A DNA stretch of 64,000 bases from Myxococcales bacterium (GTDB lineage Bacteria > Myxococcota_A > Polyangia > Palsa-1104 > JAEUJZ01): positions 1 to 64,000 of the forward strand of contig JAEUKB010000002.1 in the NCBI GenBank assembly GCA_016794365.1. Direction: 5' to 3'. Position 1 is the first letter of the stretch. The number at the start of each line of letters is the position of its first letter. The notes under the pieces were generated by a model, which was not told where the DNA came from, made no database searches, and saw nothing but the letters and a program-made list of their open reading frames with translations. Shown in pieces: positions 17,870 through 25,414 of the stretch. The position numbers were made by a program, and so were the translations under genes.

Positions 17870-18649
17870 TTACATCACCAGCTTGAGCCCGATGACAAAC
17901 AGCACGCTTGCCAGAATCGGTCGCAGAAACCGATCGGGAATCTTGGCGGACAAAAGGCTTCCGGCCCAAATTCCCGGCAGCGAACCGACGAGCAAGTTCC
18001 CCAGCAGCGACACATCTACGTTGCCAAGCTGCAAGTGTCCCAGTCCGGCCAGCAGCGTCAGCGGAATCGCAAACGACAGGTCCGTTCCCACCACTTGTAG
18101 CGTCGGCAGACGTGGATACAGCACCAACAGTGCGATCGTTCCGAGCGCTCCGGCTCCGACGGACGATAGCGTCACCAGCACACCAATCAGGCATCCAGTC
18201 GTGATCGTCGCGAGTGTACGAAAACCGTCGGTTTGTGGGGACTTCAGCTCGCGCTCGCTCGCCATCCGCGCCAGCCGAGTCCTGACCAGCTGCGCCAGTG
18301 CGGTCAGGATCAGCGCCACGCCAAGTGACGTCGAGATGATGCGATTTTGCGCCTGTCCCAGTTTCGCAAAGTGGCGCAGCACAAACAGCGTCAACAGCGA
18401 ACCAGGAAGGCTGCCCAGCGACAGAAGCCCGACGATACGCCAGTTCACCGACTTGTGCTTGCCATGATGGATCAGCACGCCGCCGCACTTGGTGATCGCC
18501 GCGAACAGCAGATCGGTTCCGACGGCGACGACGGGTTTACAGCGAAACAGAAAGACCAAAAGAGGCGTCATCAGCGAGCCGCCACCGACGCCAGTTAAGC
18601 CAACCAAGAAGCCAACCAGCAGCCCAGTCACAAGATATCCAAATGCCAT
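17870..18649 (-). CDS. TauE/SafE family membrane exporter (sulfite/organosulfonate type)
   Basis: A 259-residue protein with eight hydrophobic helices in two repeats. The first begins AFGYLVTGLLVGFLVGLTGVGGGSLMTPLLV, the glycine-rich family signature. The second repeat has TTGCLIGVLVTLSSVGAGALGTIALLVLYPRLP. The start at 18649 has GGAGG upstream, and the longer frame is rejected. Family members move sulfite, sulfoacetate or related anions. The pairing with cysQ supports a sulfur-compound substrate, but this is inference. Confidence 0.9.
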   Translation of the reverse strand: MAFGYLVTGLLVGFLVGLTGVGGGSLMTPLLVFLFRCKPVVAVGTDLLFAAITKCGGVLIHHGKHKSVNWRIVGLLSLGSLPGSLLTLFVLRHFAKLGQAQNRIISTSLGVALILTALAQLVRTRLARMASERELKSPQTDGFRTLATITTGCLIGVLVTLSSVGAGALGTIALLVLYPRLPTLQVVGTDLSFAIPLTLLAGLGHLQLGNVDVSLLGNLLVGSLPGIWAGSLLSAKIPDRFLRPILASVLFVIGLKLVM

Positions 18650-18728
18650 GGCGAGGCCTCCACGCGGACAATACACAACCTTGCGCCCAGACGGTGCGCT
18701 GTCTGCGATGAAGTGCGGACGCTGTGGG

Positions 18729-19532
18729 TTAGGCTTTGCGCAGGCCGGTGGCGCTCGCAAGCAGGTGCTCGCGGACGATGTGGGCACGCTCGCGGGCGAC
18801 GGGAACGGTGAGCTGACGGTGCGATTCGTCTAGCTCTTGTCCGACGATGAGGCTGGATTCACCTTCGTCGCGTTCCAGCCCGCGCACATGGTCCAGCTGC
18901 ACCAGCCACGAGCGATGGACGCGCAAAAATGCCGGACCGACCGTCGCTTCGATCGCAGACAGAGACAGATCCAGGTCAAAGCGGCCCGAGCGAGTGTGAA
19001 CGTAGGTCAGTCGCGACTCGGACTCGAAGGCCCAGACTTCTTCGGCGCGCAAAAAGAGCAGGCGCTTGCGATCCCGCGCCACGATCCGATGCGGAATCGC
19101 AGGCGGACGGGGAAGCTGCGAAATCCGAGGACAGCGCGCACGCAGTCGCAGCAGACACTGACGGACACGCTCGGCACCAAACGGCTTGACCAGATAGTCG
19201 CACACGCCCAGCTCAAACGCGGTCAGCGCATGCTGCGAAGCCGCCGATGCCATCACAAGGAGCGGCGCCGGACTTCGCTTGGCCAGCTCCTCGGCAAGCA
19301 GCAGTCCTGCTTCGGAAGAAGACTCGCCAGCCAGATGAATTTCCACAAACACCACGTCGAGCACACTGGTGGCTGCGACGACCTGACGGGCTTGCTCGAT
19401 GTTCGGCACCGCAGCGACGACTTCGGCCAGTCCGGTCTCGCACACCAGCTCGGTCAGATAGCTCCGCGCCGCCCACTCATCTTCGACGATCATCACTTGC
19501 AGCGGCGGACCTGAGATCTCACTGGGATTCAT
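18729..19532 (-). CDS. LytTR-type response regulator with Glu in place of the phosphoacceptor Asp
   Basis: A 267-residue protein: receiver domain (residues 11-130) plus a LytTR DNA-binding domain (about 155-255, with ARDRKRLLFLRAEEVWAFESESRLTYVHTRSG and FLRVHRSWLVQL). The acidic pocket (E17, D18) and conserved Lys (YLVKPF) are present. The expected phospho-Asp is Glu64, in DVVFVEIHLAG (codon GAA at 19341-19343). It may therefore be phosphorylation-independent or locked active. It is preceded by GAGGAG and overlaps the kinase stop by 4 bp, so it is clearly paired with the adjacent sensor kinase. Confidence 0.9.
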   Translation of the reverse strand: MNPSEISGPPLQVMIVEDEWAARSYLTELVCETGLAEVVAAVPNIEQARQVVAATSVLDVVFVEIHLAGESSSEAGLLLAEELAKRSPAPLLVMASAASQHALTAFELGVCDYLVKPFGAERVRQCLLRLRARCPRISQLPRPPAIPHRIVARDRKRLLFLRAEEVWAFESESRLTYVHTRSGRFDLDLSLSAIEATVGPAFLRVHRSWLVQLDHVRGLERDEGESSLIVGQELDESHRQLTVPVARERAHIVREHLLASATGLRKA

Positions 19533-20656
19533 GGCAGCGTCTCCTCGATCGGCAGCGTCACAGGTCGAAGCGGCGTATCCAGCGGCATGCGCATCGTCAC
19601 CGTTGTTCCCGTCGGGCCTCCGTCTAGGCTCAGCGTCGATCCCGGCCACTCTAGCTGAAGCCGTCGTCGCACCGAGTGAAGCCCAAACGCACCTTGGCGC
19701 GTCGGACCGGATCGCAGCCCCGGACCATTGTCTTTGACCGACAGAACCAGCGTGGCACGCTGCGCGGACCGCTCGATCGACGCACTGATCTGGACCCAGC
19801 CCGGCTCACTCGCTCGCAGCGCACCGTGGAGCACCGCATTTTCGACGATGGGCTGCAGCAGCGTTCGCGGCACCACCTGCGCCATCGCATCGGGATGAAG
19901 CGTCCACACAAACGAAAGCTGACCTTGATGACGGATCTCCAAGATCTCGGCGTAGCGACGGAGCCACGACACTTCTTCGGCCACCGTTTGATGCGTCGCG
20001 TTTGATTCCAAGCTGTCGCGCAGCAGATCGCCCAGACAGCCAATCAAGCGACGGGTCTGCTCTGGATCGTCGCGCATCAGCCCGGAAATGGTGTTGAGGG
20101 TGTTCAGAAGAAAGTGCGGCTCCAGACGGCTACGAAGCTGCGACAGCTCGGCGACCACGCGCAGGTTTTCGCGCTCAATCGACAGCGGATAGACAAAGCC
20201 GAGCACCCACAGCGCAGCCGTCGTGACACCGCGCAGCGCTCCGTGGCCGAGCCGGTGTAGCACGCTCTCCAAAAACGATCCCGCTTCGGGCTGCGGTGGA
20301 CGAAACAGCTCACCCATCAGCGCCGCAAGCGCAAAGCCAATCACCGCCAGCGACAGCGTCAAGATGAGCAGTCGCGAGGCAAAGCGCCGTCGTCGTCGCG
20401 CCAGCACTCCGTCGATCAGCCACGCACAGATCATCAGGACGATAAACTCCAGGCTGATGAGCAGCGGCGGCGGAATCCGTCCAAACGGAGGCGGAACCGC
20501 TCCGAACTGCTCGCGCCCGGGCTGTAGCAGCAGCGTCTGCACCACCAAGTACAGAAGGAACGTCAGCGTCAGCAGACCCAGCACCATCCACGAGCGACGA
20601 ATGCGCGGAGACGAGTGCGCTGGCTGCGTCCACTGACTGTCGGGTTGCGACGGCAT
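19529..20656 (-). CDS. LytS/YehU-type membrane sensor histidine kinase
   Basis: A 375-residue protein with about four N-terminal helices (WMVLGLLTLTFLLYLVVQTL; LLISLEFIVLMICAWLI; LILTLSLAVIGFALAALMG; LRGVTTAALWVLGFVYPL). The His_kinase domain begins ELSQLRSRLEPHFLLNTLNTISGL, with the phospho-His in the PHFLLN motif. The ATPase part has the N box (QPIVENAVLHG), G1 (DNGPGLRSG) and G2 (GAFGLHSVRRRLQ). All kinase motifs appear intact, so the missing Asp in its partner is notable. ATG 20656 is preferred over an upstream TTG. Confidence 0.92.
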   Translation of the reverse strand: MPSQPDSQWTQPAHSSPRIRRSWMVLGLLTLTFLLYLVVQTLLLQPGREQFGAVPPPFGRIPPPLLISLEFIVLMICAWLIDGVLARRRRRFASRLLILTLSLAVIGFALAALMGELFRPPQPEAGSFLESVLHRLGHGALRGVTTAALWVLGFVYPLSIERENLRVVAELSQLRSRLEPHFLLNTLNTISGLMRDDPEQTRRLIGCLGDLLRDSLESNATHQTVAEEVSWLRRYAEILEIRHQGQLSFVWTLHPDAMAQVVPRTLLQPIVENAVLHGALRASEPGWVQISASIERSAQRATLVLSVKDNGPGLRSGPTRQGAFGLHSVRRRLQLEWPGSTLSLDGGPTGTTVTMRMPLDTPLRPVTLPIEETLP

Positions 20657-20674
20657 CAGCAAAAGAGCCTATCA

Positions 20675-20746
20675 CCAGCAAACCGGCCAGCGAACTGGCC
20701 TGCGAACTGGCCAGCAAACCGACCAGCGAACTGGCCTGCGAACCGG
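20675..20746. repeat. 12-bp tandem repeat array between the kinase gene and an exported protein gene
   Basis: Six 12-bp units of CCAGCGAACTGG with variants (CCTGCGAACTGG, CCAGCAAACCGG). Each unit is partly self-complementary (CCAG...CTGG), so an RNA could form small stems. The array lies 33 bp beyond the stop of the exported protein gene at 20780 and just upstream of the kinase start. Confidence 0.9.
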
Positions 20747-20779
20747 CCAGACGACGAGCAAGCCCACACAAGCGCGCAG

Positions 20780-21358
20780 CTACAGCTTTTGGGTGCAGTC
20801 GATCGTGGTCTTGCTGGTGACAAAGCCAAACTTGGGAATCACAACCAGGAGCAGCGGGCTGCGCAAGCCGGATCGATCGCGCACATCGTCGGTGCCAACC
20901 GTGTATGCCTTGATCGTAAACAGGCGCAGCGGCTGTCCGGGCGCGGGCTTGGCTCCGTCGGTGCTGGCCACTTCGGGAGCATTCGCGGGCTCATTCGGAT
21001 CGGCGTAGCGATACAGCAGCGTCAGCTTTTCCTTGTTCACGTCTTTGAGCAGCGACCGAACTTTCGGCACCACGTCGGGCGGCGGATCCGGCTGATACAG
21101 CAGCGCGACGGCGAGCTGTTGCCAGTCAATCGGTGGCTCGATCAACCCGAGCACCGCTTCCGGCTTCTTCACCCCGAGTGCGGTGAACTGCTGAAGCAGC
21201 TCTTTGGCGTCGGTCACGACCTTGCACTGCTTGTCGAGCCCTCGGTTCGCAAAGACGTTGAACATGCGATATTCCGACGGCGCAACCGGCACATCTTTGG
21301 CATGGGCCACCGTCGCACACAGCGAAAGACCTAGCACGACTGCGGAAGCTTTTGTCAT
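20780..21358 (-). CDS. Exported protein of unknown function
   Basis: A 192-residue protein from ATG 21358. Signal peptide TKASAVVLGLSLCATVAHA, cleaved before KDVPVAP. No lipobox Cys at the cleavage point. The mature protein has two Cys residues (CKVV near the N-terminus, DCTQKL at the end) that could form a disulfide, and mixed beta/alpha composition (KPEAVLGLIEPPIDWQQLAVALLY; LRLFTIKAYTVGTDD). Family not recognised. It follows, 87 bp away, a coupled protease and membrane protein gene pair on the same strand. Confidence 0.75.
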   Translation of the reverse strand: MTKASAVVLGLSLCATVAHAKDVPVAPSEYRMFNVFANRGLDKQCKVVTDAKELLQQFTALGVKKPEAVLGLIEPPIDWQQLAVALLYQPDPPPDVVPKVRSLLKDVNKEKLTLLYRYADPNEPANAPEVASTDGAKPAPGQPLRLFTIKAYTVGTDDVRDRSGLRSPLLLVVIPKFGFVTSKTTIDCTQKL

Positions 21359-21445
21359 GGACGTTTTCACCTTCTGCGACGAAACACGCGATCTACGAAC
21401 AGGATCTAGGGACAGGCGCTGGGGACCCAAGTGTTCGGACAAAAA

Positions 21446-22378
21446 TCACGGGTCCAGCAGCTTGGGCATGCGATGATCTTCGACGGAAGATGCCGCCGGA
21501 GCAGTCACCGCAGCCGGGCGCGCGACAGATGGAGCCGATCCCGATGCAGGCGCAGTCGTCGGTCTTGGCGTTCCGCTCGCAGGACTCGGCGCAGACGAAG
21601 GACTTCCCGAGCCAGCCGAGCCCGTCGCAGCAGAGTTTGCCACGCCATTGACGCTGCCCGACGGATCCACCTGCACACCGACCTCCGAGCGACTCGACAA
21701 GACCAGCGCCACCAAGAGCGCACCGAGCAGCACCATCAGCAGTCCCGGCGACGAAGAACGCAGCGATACGCTCGGCTGCGGACCCTGGCTGACCGTCAGC
21801 TCGTACGCCGAGTCCGCCGAGCGCAGCACATACAGCGCGCCCAAGTACACGACCATAAAGCCCAAAAACAGCGCCGAAGTCTTCGTCACCGCAAAGTCCC
21901 ACGCCCGAGAGTAAATCAGCACGAGCGATACGATGTCGGCGGTGGCTCCAGCTTGCTCGGCCAGACGGATTCCCGACGCGTAGTTGCGAAACTGAAACCA
22001 CAAGTTTCCGCCGAGCAGCAGAAGCTGAGCCCCGAGCAGTCCCATCACGATCCGAAACAGCGCTTGGGTAAACATCGGGGCGCGGCTTTGCTCTCGCAGC
22101 GGCAGCGTCACAGCCTGCGCTGCTGTCGCTACTGTCGCTGCTGTCGCTGCTGTCGCTGCTGTCGCTGCTGTCGCTGCTGTCGCCGCTGTCGCTGCTGTCG
22201 CTGCGGTCGCTTTCGTCGCTGAGCTTGCAGCCACGGCGACATTGCTCGCGGGACTGGATCCGCTGGGATCACTTGTCATCGACGGAGAACTCACCGGCTT
22301 CACCACCCCAACCAGCGGCGCGCTGGCCGATGCTGCCGTCGCTACAGAGTCTACTTTTGTGTCGATCTCATTGCTCAT
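21446..22378 (-). CDS. Membrane protein with an Ala/Thr repeat and a Pro/Ser/Ala-rich tail
   Basis: A 310-residue protein. Residues about 1-85 are Ser/Ala/Thr rich and include about ten Thr-Ala-Ala tripeptides. Then come three hydrophobic segments (MFTQALFRIVMGLLGAQLLL; TSALFLGFMVVYLGALYVL; SPGLLMVLLGALLVALVL) and a low-complexity tail rich in Ser, Ala and Pro. Its ATG overlaps the stop of the papain-like protease gene by 4 bp, so the two are translationally coupled and may act together. The family is not recognised. Confidence 0.75.
   Translation of the reverse strand: MSNEIDTKVDSVATAASASAPLVGVVKPVSSPSMTSDPSGSSPASNVAVAASSATKATAATAATAATAATAATAATAATAATVATAAQAVTLPLREQSRAPMFTQALFRIVMGLLGAQLLLLGGNLWFQFRNYASGIRLAEQAGATADIVSLVLIYSRAWDFAVTKTSALFLGFMVVYLGALYVLRSADSAYELTVSQGPQPSVSLRSSSPGLLMVLLGALLVALVLSSRSEVGVQVDPSGSVNGVANSAATGSAGSGSPSSAPSPASGTPRPTTAPASGSAPSVARPAAVTAPAASSVEDHRMPKLLDP
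22119..22210. repeat. In-frame 9-bp tandem repeat inside a membrane protein gene
   Basis: About ten copies of GCTGCTGTC (minus-strand reading gives Ala-Thr-Ala steps). Because the unit is a multiple of three, copy-number change would lengthen or shorten the N-terminal region without breaking the frame. Confidence 0.85.
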
Positions 22379-23640
22379 GGCTGCCTCGACATCGATACCT
22401 TCCACTTGACAAGCTCCTGAAGCTCGTCGGGAGACACCGTCTGATAGCCCTTCCCCGGCCACGGATTGATGATGTGATAGCGCTTGATCGCGACCTTGTG
22501 GGTGTAGCGCAGGAGCTGGAAGCGATCGATCACCGCGAAGTCACTGGGCGACACCGTCACATCGACGCCAACCAGCAGCACCGCGTGCGCGCGATCGGCC
22601 CCCGCTCCGTACGCCAGGATGTAGACATCGCCGTCGAATAGCTCGGTCGCAAGCTGACGACTGTCGATGTTGTCCGCCGAGCCGGTCGCCCCGAGCGGAT
22701 TGTAGCCGTCCATCGTCTTCCAGTTTTTGCCACCGTCCGTCGCAGTCTGAAACGTCGTGCCCTGCTTGCCGACATGCTTGTCTTCGACCGCAGAGATCCC
22801 GACTTCCTGAATCCGCTTCGCCAGATCCGTCGAGGAGATCCCGCTCGCCTGCTCTCCCATCATCGCTTGCACGATGTCTGCTTGCGGCATCTGTCGTCCC
22901 CGCAGCGTCAGGATCATCTGCGCCACCGCAGCCCAGCACCACATCGGATCTCGCTGCGTCGTGTTCTGCGAAAGTGCGGTGATCTTTTCCTTCGATAGCC
23001 CGACGTAGTGCAGCTTGCTCGATTCGCGCTCTGCCAGCAGTCGATCGACACAGGCCACCGGTAGTCGCGCATCCGCACTGACCGGCCCAGAGTTCCACCG
23101 TCCGGGTCCGTAATAGACCACCACGCTGCCCATCTCGTGCAGGTTGCGGTTGTACTGCCATGCGTCGGACATCCAGATGCTCTGTCCGGGTGGAAACAGC
23201 CCCGGCGGAGCGTACGGCATCGCGTGACGGTATTCCGAAAGGCCCGGAACCTTCTTCTTTTGGCTCGCGCAGTAGTCGTCCAGCTCGGCGAAGGTCAGCA
23301 GCTTCTGCGAGGGCGGCGAAAAGCACAGCGAACCGAGTCGCGTCCCATCACATGGCGGTCCAGACGGCACGGGCGGACGCGGCGTCCCCGTCGCAGGCTG
23401 GCTCGGCGTCGCAGCACTCGCGGAAGGAGACGCACTCGGCACAGTCCGACGCGGCGGTGGAGCCATCGGTGGCGGAGCCATCGGCGGCGGAGCCATCGGC
23501 GGTGGCGGCGGAGCCATCGGTGGCGGCGCAGGAAAGCCCGGCGGTACAGCCCACGCCGGAGACAGCGCCAGCAGGCTTTCCAACACGCCACACAGGCTTA
23601 GCGCAGTCCGCATGCTCGCGCCCAACGTACTGCTCGTCAC
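22375..23640 (-). CDS. Exported papain-like cysteine protease
   Basis: A 421-residue protein. GTG 23640 has AAAGGGGG upstream; an ATG at 23613 is the alternative. The signal segment is TALSLCGVLESLLALSPAWA, then a linker of Pro-Pro-Pro-Met-Ala repeats (residues 33-64). A middle domain (about 95-200) has four spaced Cys. The protease domain has the papain pattern Gln229-x5-Cys235 (in WCWAAVAQMI), His352 (AHAVLLVG) and Asn392 (INPWPGKG). It is similar in layout to the AvrRpt2/C39-like papain fold. It is coupled by a 4-bp overlap to the downstream membrane protein. The substrate is unknown. Confidence 0.85.
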   Translation of the reverse strand: MTSSTLGASMRTALSLCGVLESLLALSPAWAVPPGFPAPPPMAPPPPPMAPPPMAPPPMAPPPRRTVPSASPSASAATPSQPATGTPRPPVPSGPPCDGTRLGSLCFSPPSQKLLTFAELDDYCASQKKKVPGLSEYRHAMPYAPPGLFPPGQSIWMSDAWQYNRNLHEMGSVVVYYGPGRWNSGPVSADARLPVACVDRLLAERESSKLHYVGLSKEKITALSQNTTQRDPMWCWAAVAQMILTLRGRQMPQADIVQAMMGEQASGISSTDLAKRIQEVGISAVEDKHVGKQGTTFQTATDGGKNWKTMDGYNPLGATGSADNIDSRQLATELFDGDVYILAYGAGADRAHAVLLVGVDVTVSPSDFAVIDRFQLLRYTHKVAIKRYHIINPWPGKGYQTVSPDELQELVKWKVSMSRQP

Positions 23641-23744
23641 GACAGCTTGCCCCCTTTGGCGCTGGCTCGACCTTCCAGGCCGTTTTCATCATGGCAAAGG
23701 AGCCAGCGGTCGCGCCATCCAAAAGAAGCCCGCACAAGTAGTGA

Positions 23745-23798
23745 GCCTGGCAGCGAGCCTGGCAGCGAGCCTGGCAGCGAGCCTGGCAGCGAGCCTGT
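23745..23798. repeat. 12-bp tandem repeat array downstream of the GT-C gene
   Basis: Four and a half exact copies of GCCTGGCAGCGA. The array starts 21 bp past the stop of the glycosyltransferase-like gene (23820) in its direction of transcription. The rest of the 179-bp gap to the protease start shows no gene. Confidence 0.9.
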
Positions 23799-23819
23799 GA
23801 ATGGGCAGATCAGCCCGCG

Positions 23820-25352
23820 CTAGGGTGAAAGCTCCTCCATCGGAGTCAGCACGAGCGAAGGCACCGTCTTCGCCCCTTCCACCACTTTCGGTCCGTCAAA
23901 GCGCTCGCTCACCCGGTAATACAGCAGGACATCGGGCCAGTCTGCCCAGGTCGCTTCGACCTTGTCGTCCATCACGATGTGCGAAAAGCGCTTCTCGCGC
24001 AGCGCCGCAAACAGGTCTTTGACCGGACCCGCGACCGTTCCACGCACATCCCAGACGCCCATGCGATGCAGATAGGTCCGCTTGCCGACCAGGTGTGGAT
24101 AAAACGGATGAAACGGCATCAGCACCTCGCCGGGCATCGCGCGCAGTCGATCCAAGAGCGACGCCGCAGCCGAAAAGTGGCCACGGTGAGGAATGTGCTC
24201 CGCAACGCGCAGTCGCCCAAGCGGCAGCAGCACGCTCAGCGACAAAAGGAAAAGGACGATCAGCTCTCGCAGCAGCTTGGCACCCGATTCTTGGACGGAT
24301 CGACCGGGACGCGACCACAGCCGACCGGCGCAGACTCCAATGGCCAGCGAGAGAAAAAACACACCGGGAATGTAGGCGTTCGTGTGCGCCCACTGCGTAC
24401 CAAAGCCCAGACACGACGTGGCCATCCCACACAGACCCAGCCACAGCGCAAACCACAGACCGCGACCGGACCTTTCTCCGAGCCGTCCTTTCCACTGTCC
24501 GATGGCCGCCCACAGACAGAGCAGCAGCGACGGACCGACTATCGCGATCAGCGTCTTCGGCGTTTCCACATAGGCGCGATGCGCAAAGAACGGATGGCTC
24601 TGATGCAGTCGGAAAATGTACGTCCAAAACCAGCCGTCGCTCGCGCGGTTGACAAGCCCGCTCACGATCACAAAGCCGAGCACACCGACCAGCCCGAGCA
24701 CCACCGCCTGACGCCGATCCCACAGCAGCAGCGCGAGCCCGATTCCGACACCGAGCGGTGCCGCCGTCTGCTTGGCAAAAAATCCCGCAACCAGCGCCAG
24801 ACCCGCAGCCACGGTCACGCGCGTTCGTCCTTCACTGATAGACGCCAGATACGCGCCGAGCACCGTCAGACCAAGCTGTAACGAGTCCGCGCGCGCCAGA
24901 TCGAAAAAACCGCCCGTTTCAGCAAACGTCACCGCCGGAATCGCCATCGCGAGCAGCCCACAGACGAGCGAGCCTCCTTCGCGACGAATCCACAGCACTC
25001 CGATCGTCAGCGCACACAGAAACGACCCAAGCGACAGCAGCCGCGCCGCCAAGTACGTCACGTCACCCGACAGCTTCCCGATGAGCGCCACCAGCGCCGG
25101 ATACAGCGGCGTGTACAGGTGCGGAATGAAGTCCACCGACGGCGGAACATAGATTCCTTGGCCATTTAACAGCCGCAGCGCGTGACACATCATCCCGCTC
25201 TCCATCCACTCCAGATCGAGCGGATAGCGAATGCGTCGCAGCGACACCCACAGGAACACTCCGATTCCCAGCGTCGCGATCAAGATCCCCAGCCCGCGCA
25301 GAGCCAGCGGTCCCAGGCTTGGCTTTGCCCGTCGTCTTCCGATTGCGCTCAC
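23820..25352 (-). CDS. GT-C fold glycosyltransferase-like membrane protein (family 39/ArnT type)
   Basis: A 510-residue protein with about 11-12 helices. After the first helix comes LDLEWMESGMMCHALRLLNGQGIYVPPSVDFIPHLYTPLYPALVALIG. This is the first extracytoplasmic loop with acidic residues, followed by a Tyr-x-Pro-Leu-Tyr-Pro motif as in lipid-linked sugar transferases. Another loop has TFAETGGFFDLARADSLQLGL. The C-terminal soluble part is small. It would use polyprenyl-phosphate sugars at the outer face of the inner membrane. The start is GTG 25352. It lies 62 bp after the sulfatase-like gene, likely the same operon. Confidence 0.8.
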   Translation of the reverse strand: MSAIGRRRAKPSLGPLALRGLGILIATLGIGVFLWVSLRRIRYPLDLEWMESGMMCHALRLLNGQGIYVPPSVDFIPHLYTPLYPALVALIGKLSGDVTYLAARLLSLGSFLCALTIGVLWIRREGGSLVCGLLAMAIPAVTFAETGGFFDLARADSLQLGLTVLGAYLASISEGRTRVTVAAGLALVAGFFAKQTAAPLGVGIGLALLLWDRRQAVVLGLVGVLGFVIVSGLVNRASDGWFWTYIFRLHQSHPFFAHRAYVETPKTLIAIVGPSLLLCLWAAIGQWKGRLGERSGRGLWFALWLGLCGMATSCLGFGTQWAHTNAYIPGVFFLSLAIGVCAGRLWSRPGRSVQESGAKLLRELIVLFLLSLSVLLPLGRLRVAEHIPHRGHFSAAASLLDRLRAMPGEVLMPFHPFYPHLVGKRTYLHRMGVWDVRGTVAGPVKDLFAALREKRFSHIVMDDKVEATWADWPDVLLYYRVSERFDGPKVVEGAKTVPSLVLTPMEELSP

Positions 25353-25414
25353 GTCTGGCGAGTATCGACAACGAAGCGCTGCGTCAAAAAATTTCTGCGG
25401 GCTCTCTCGGGACG

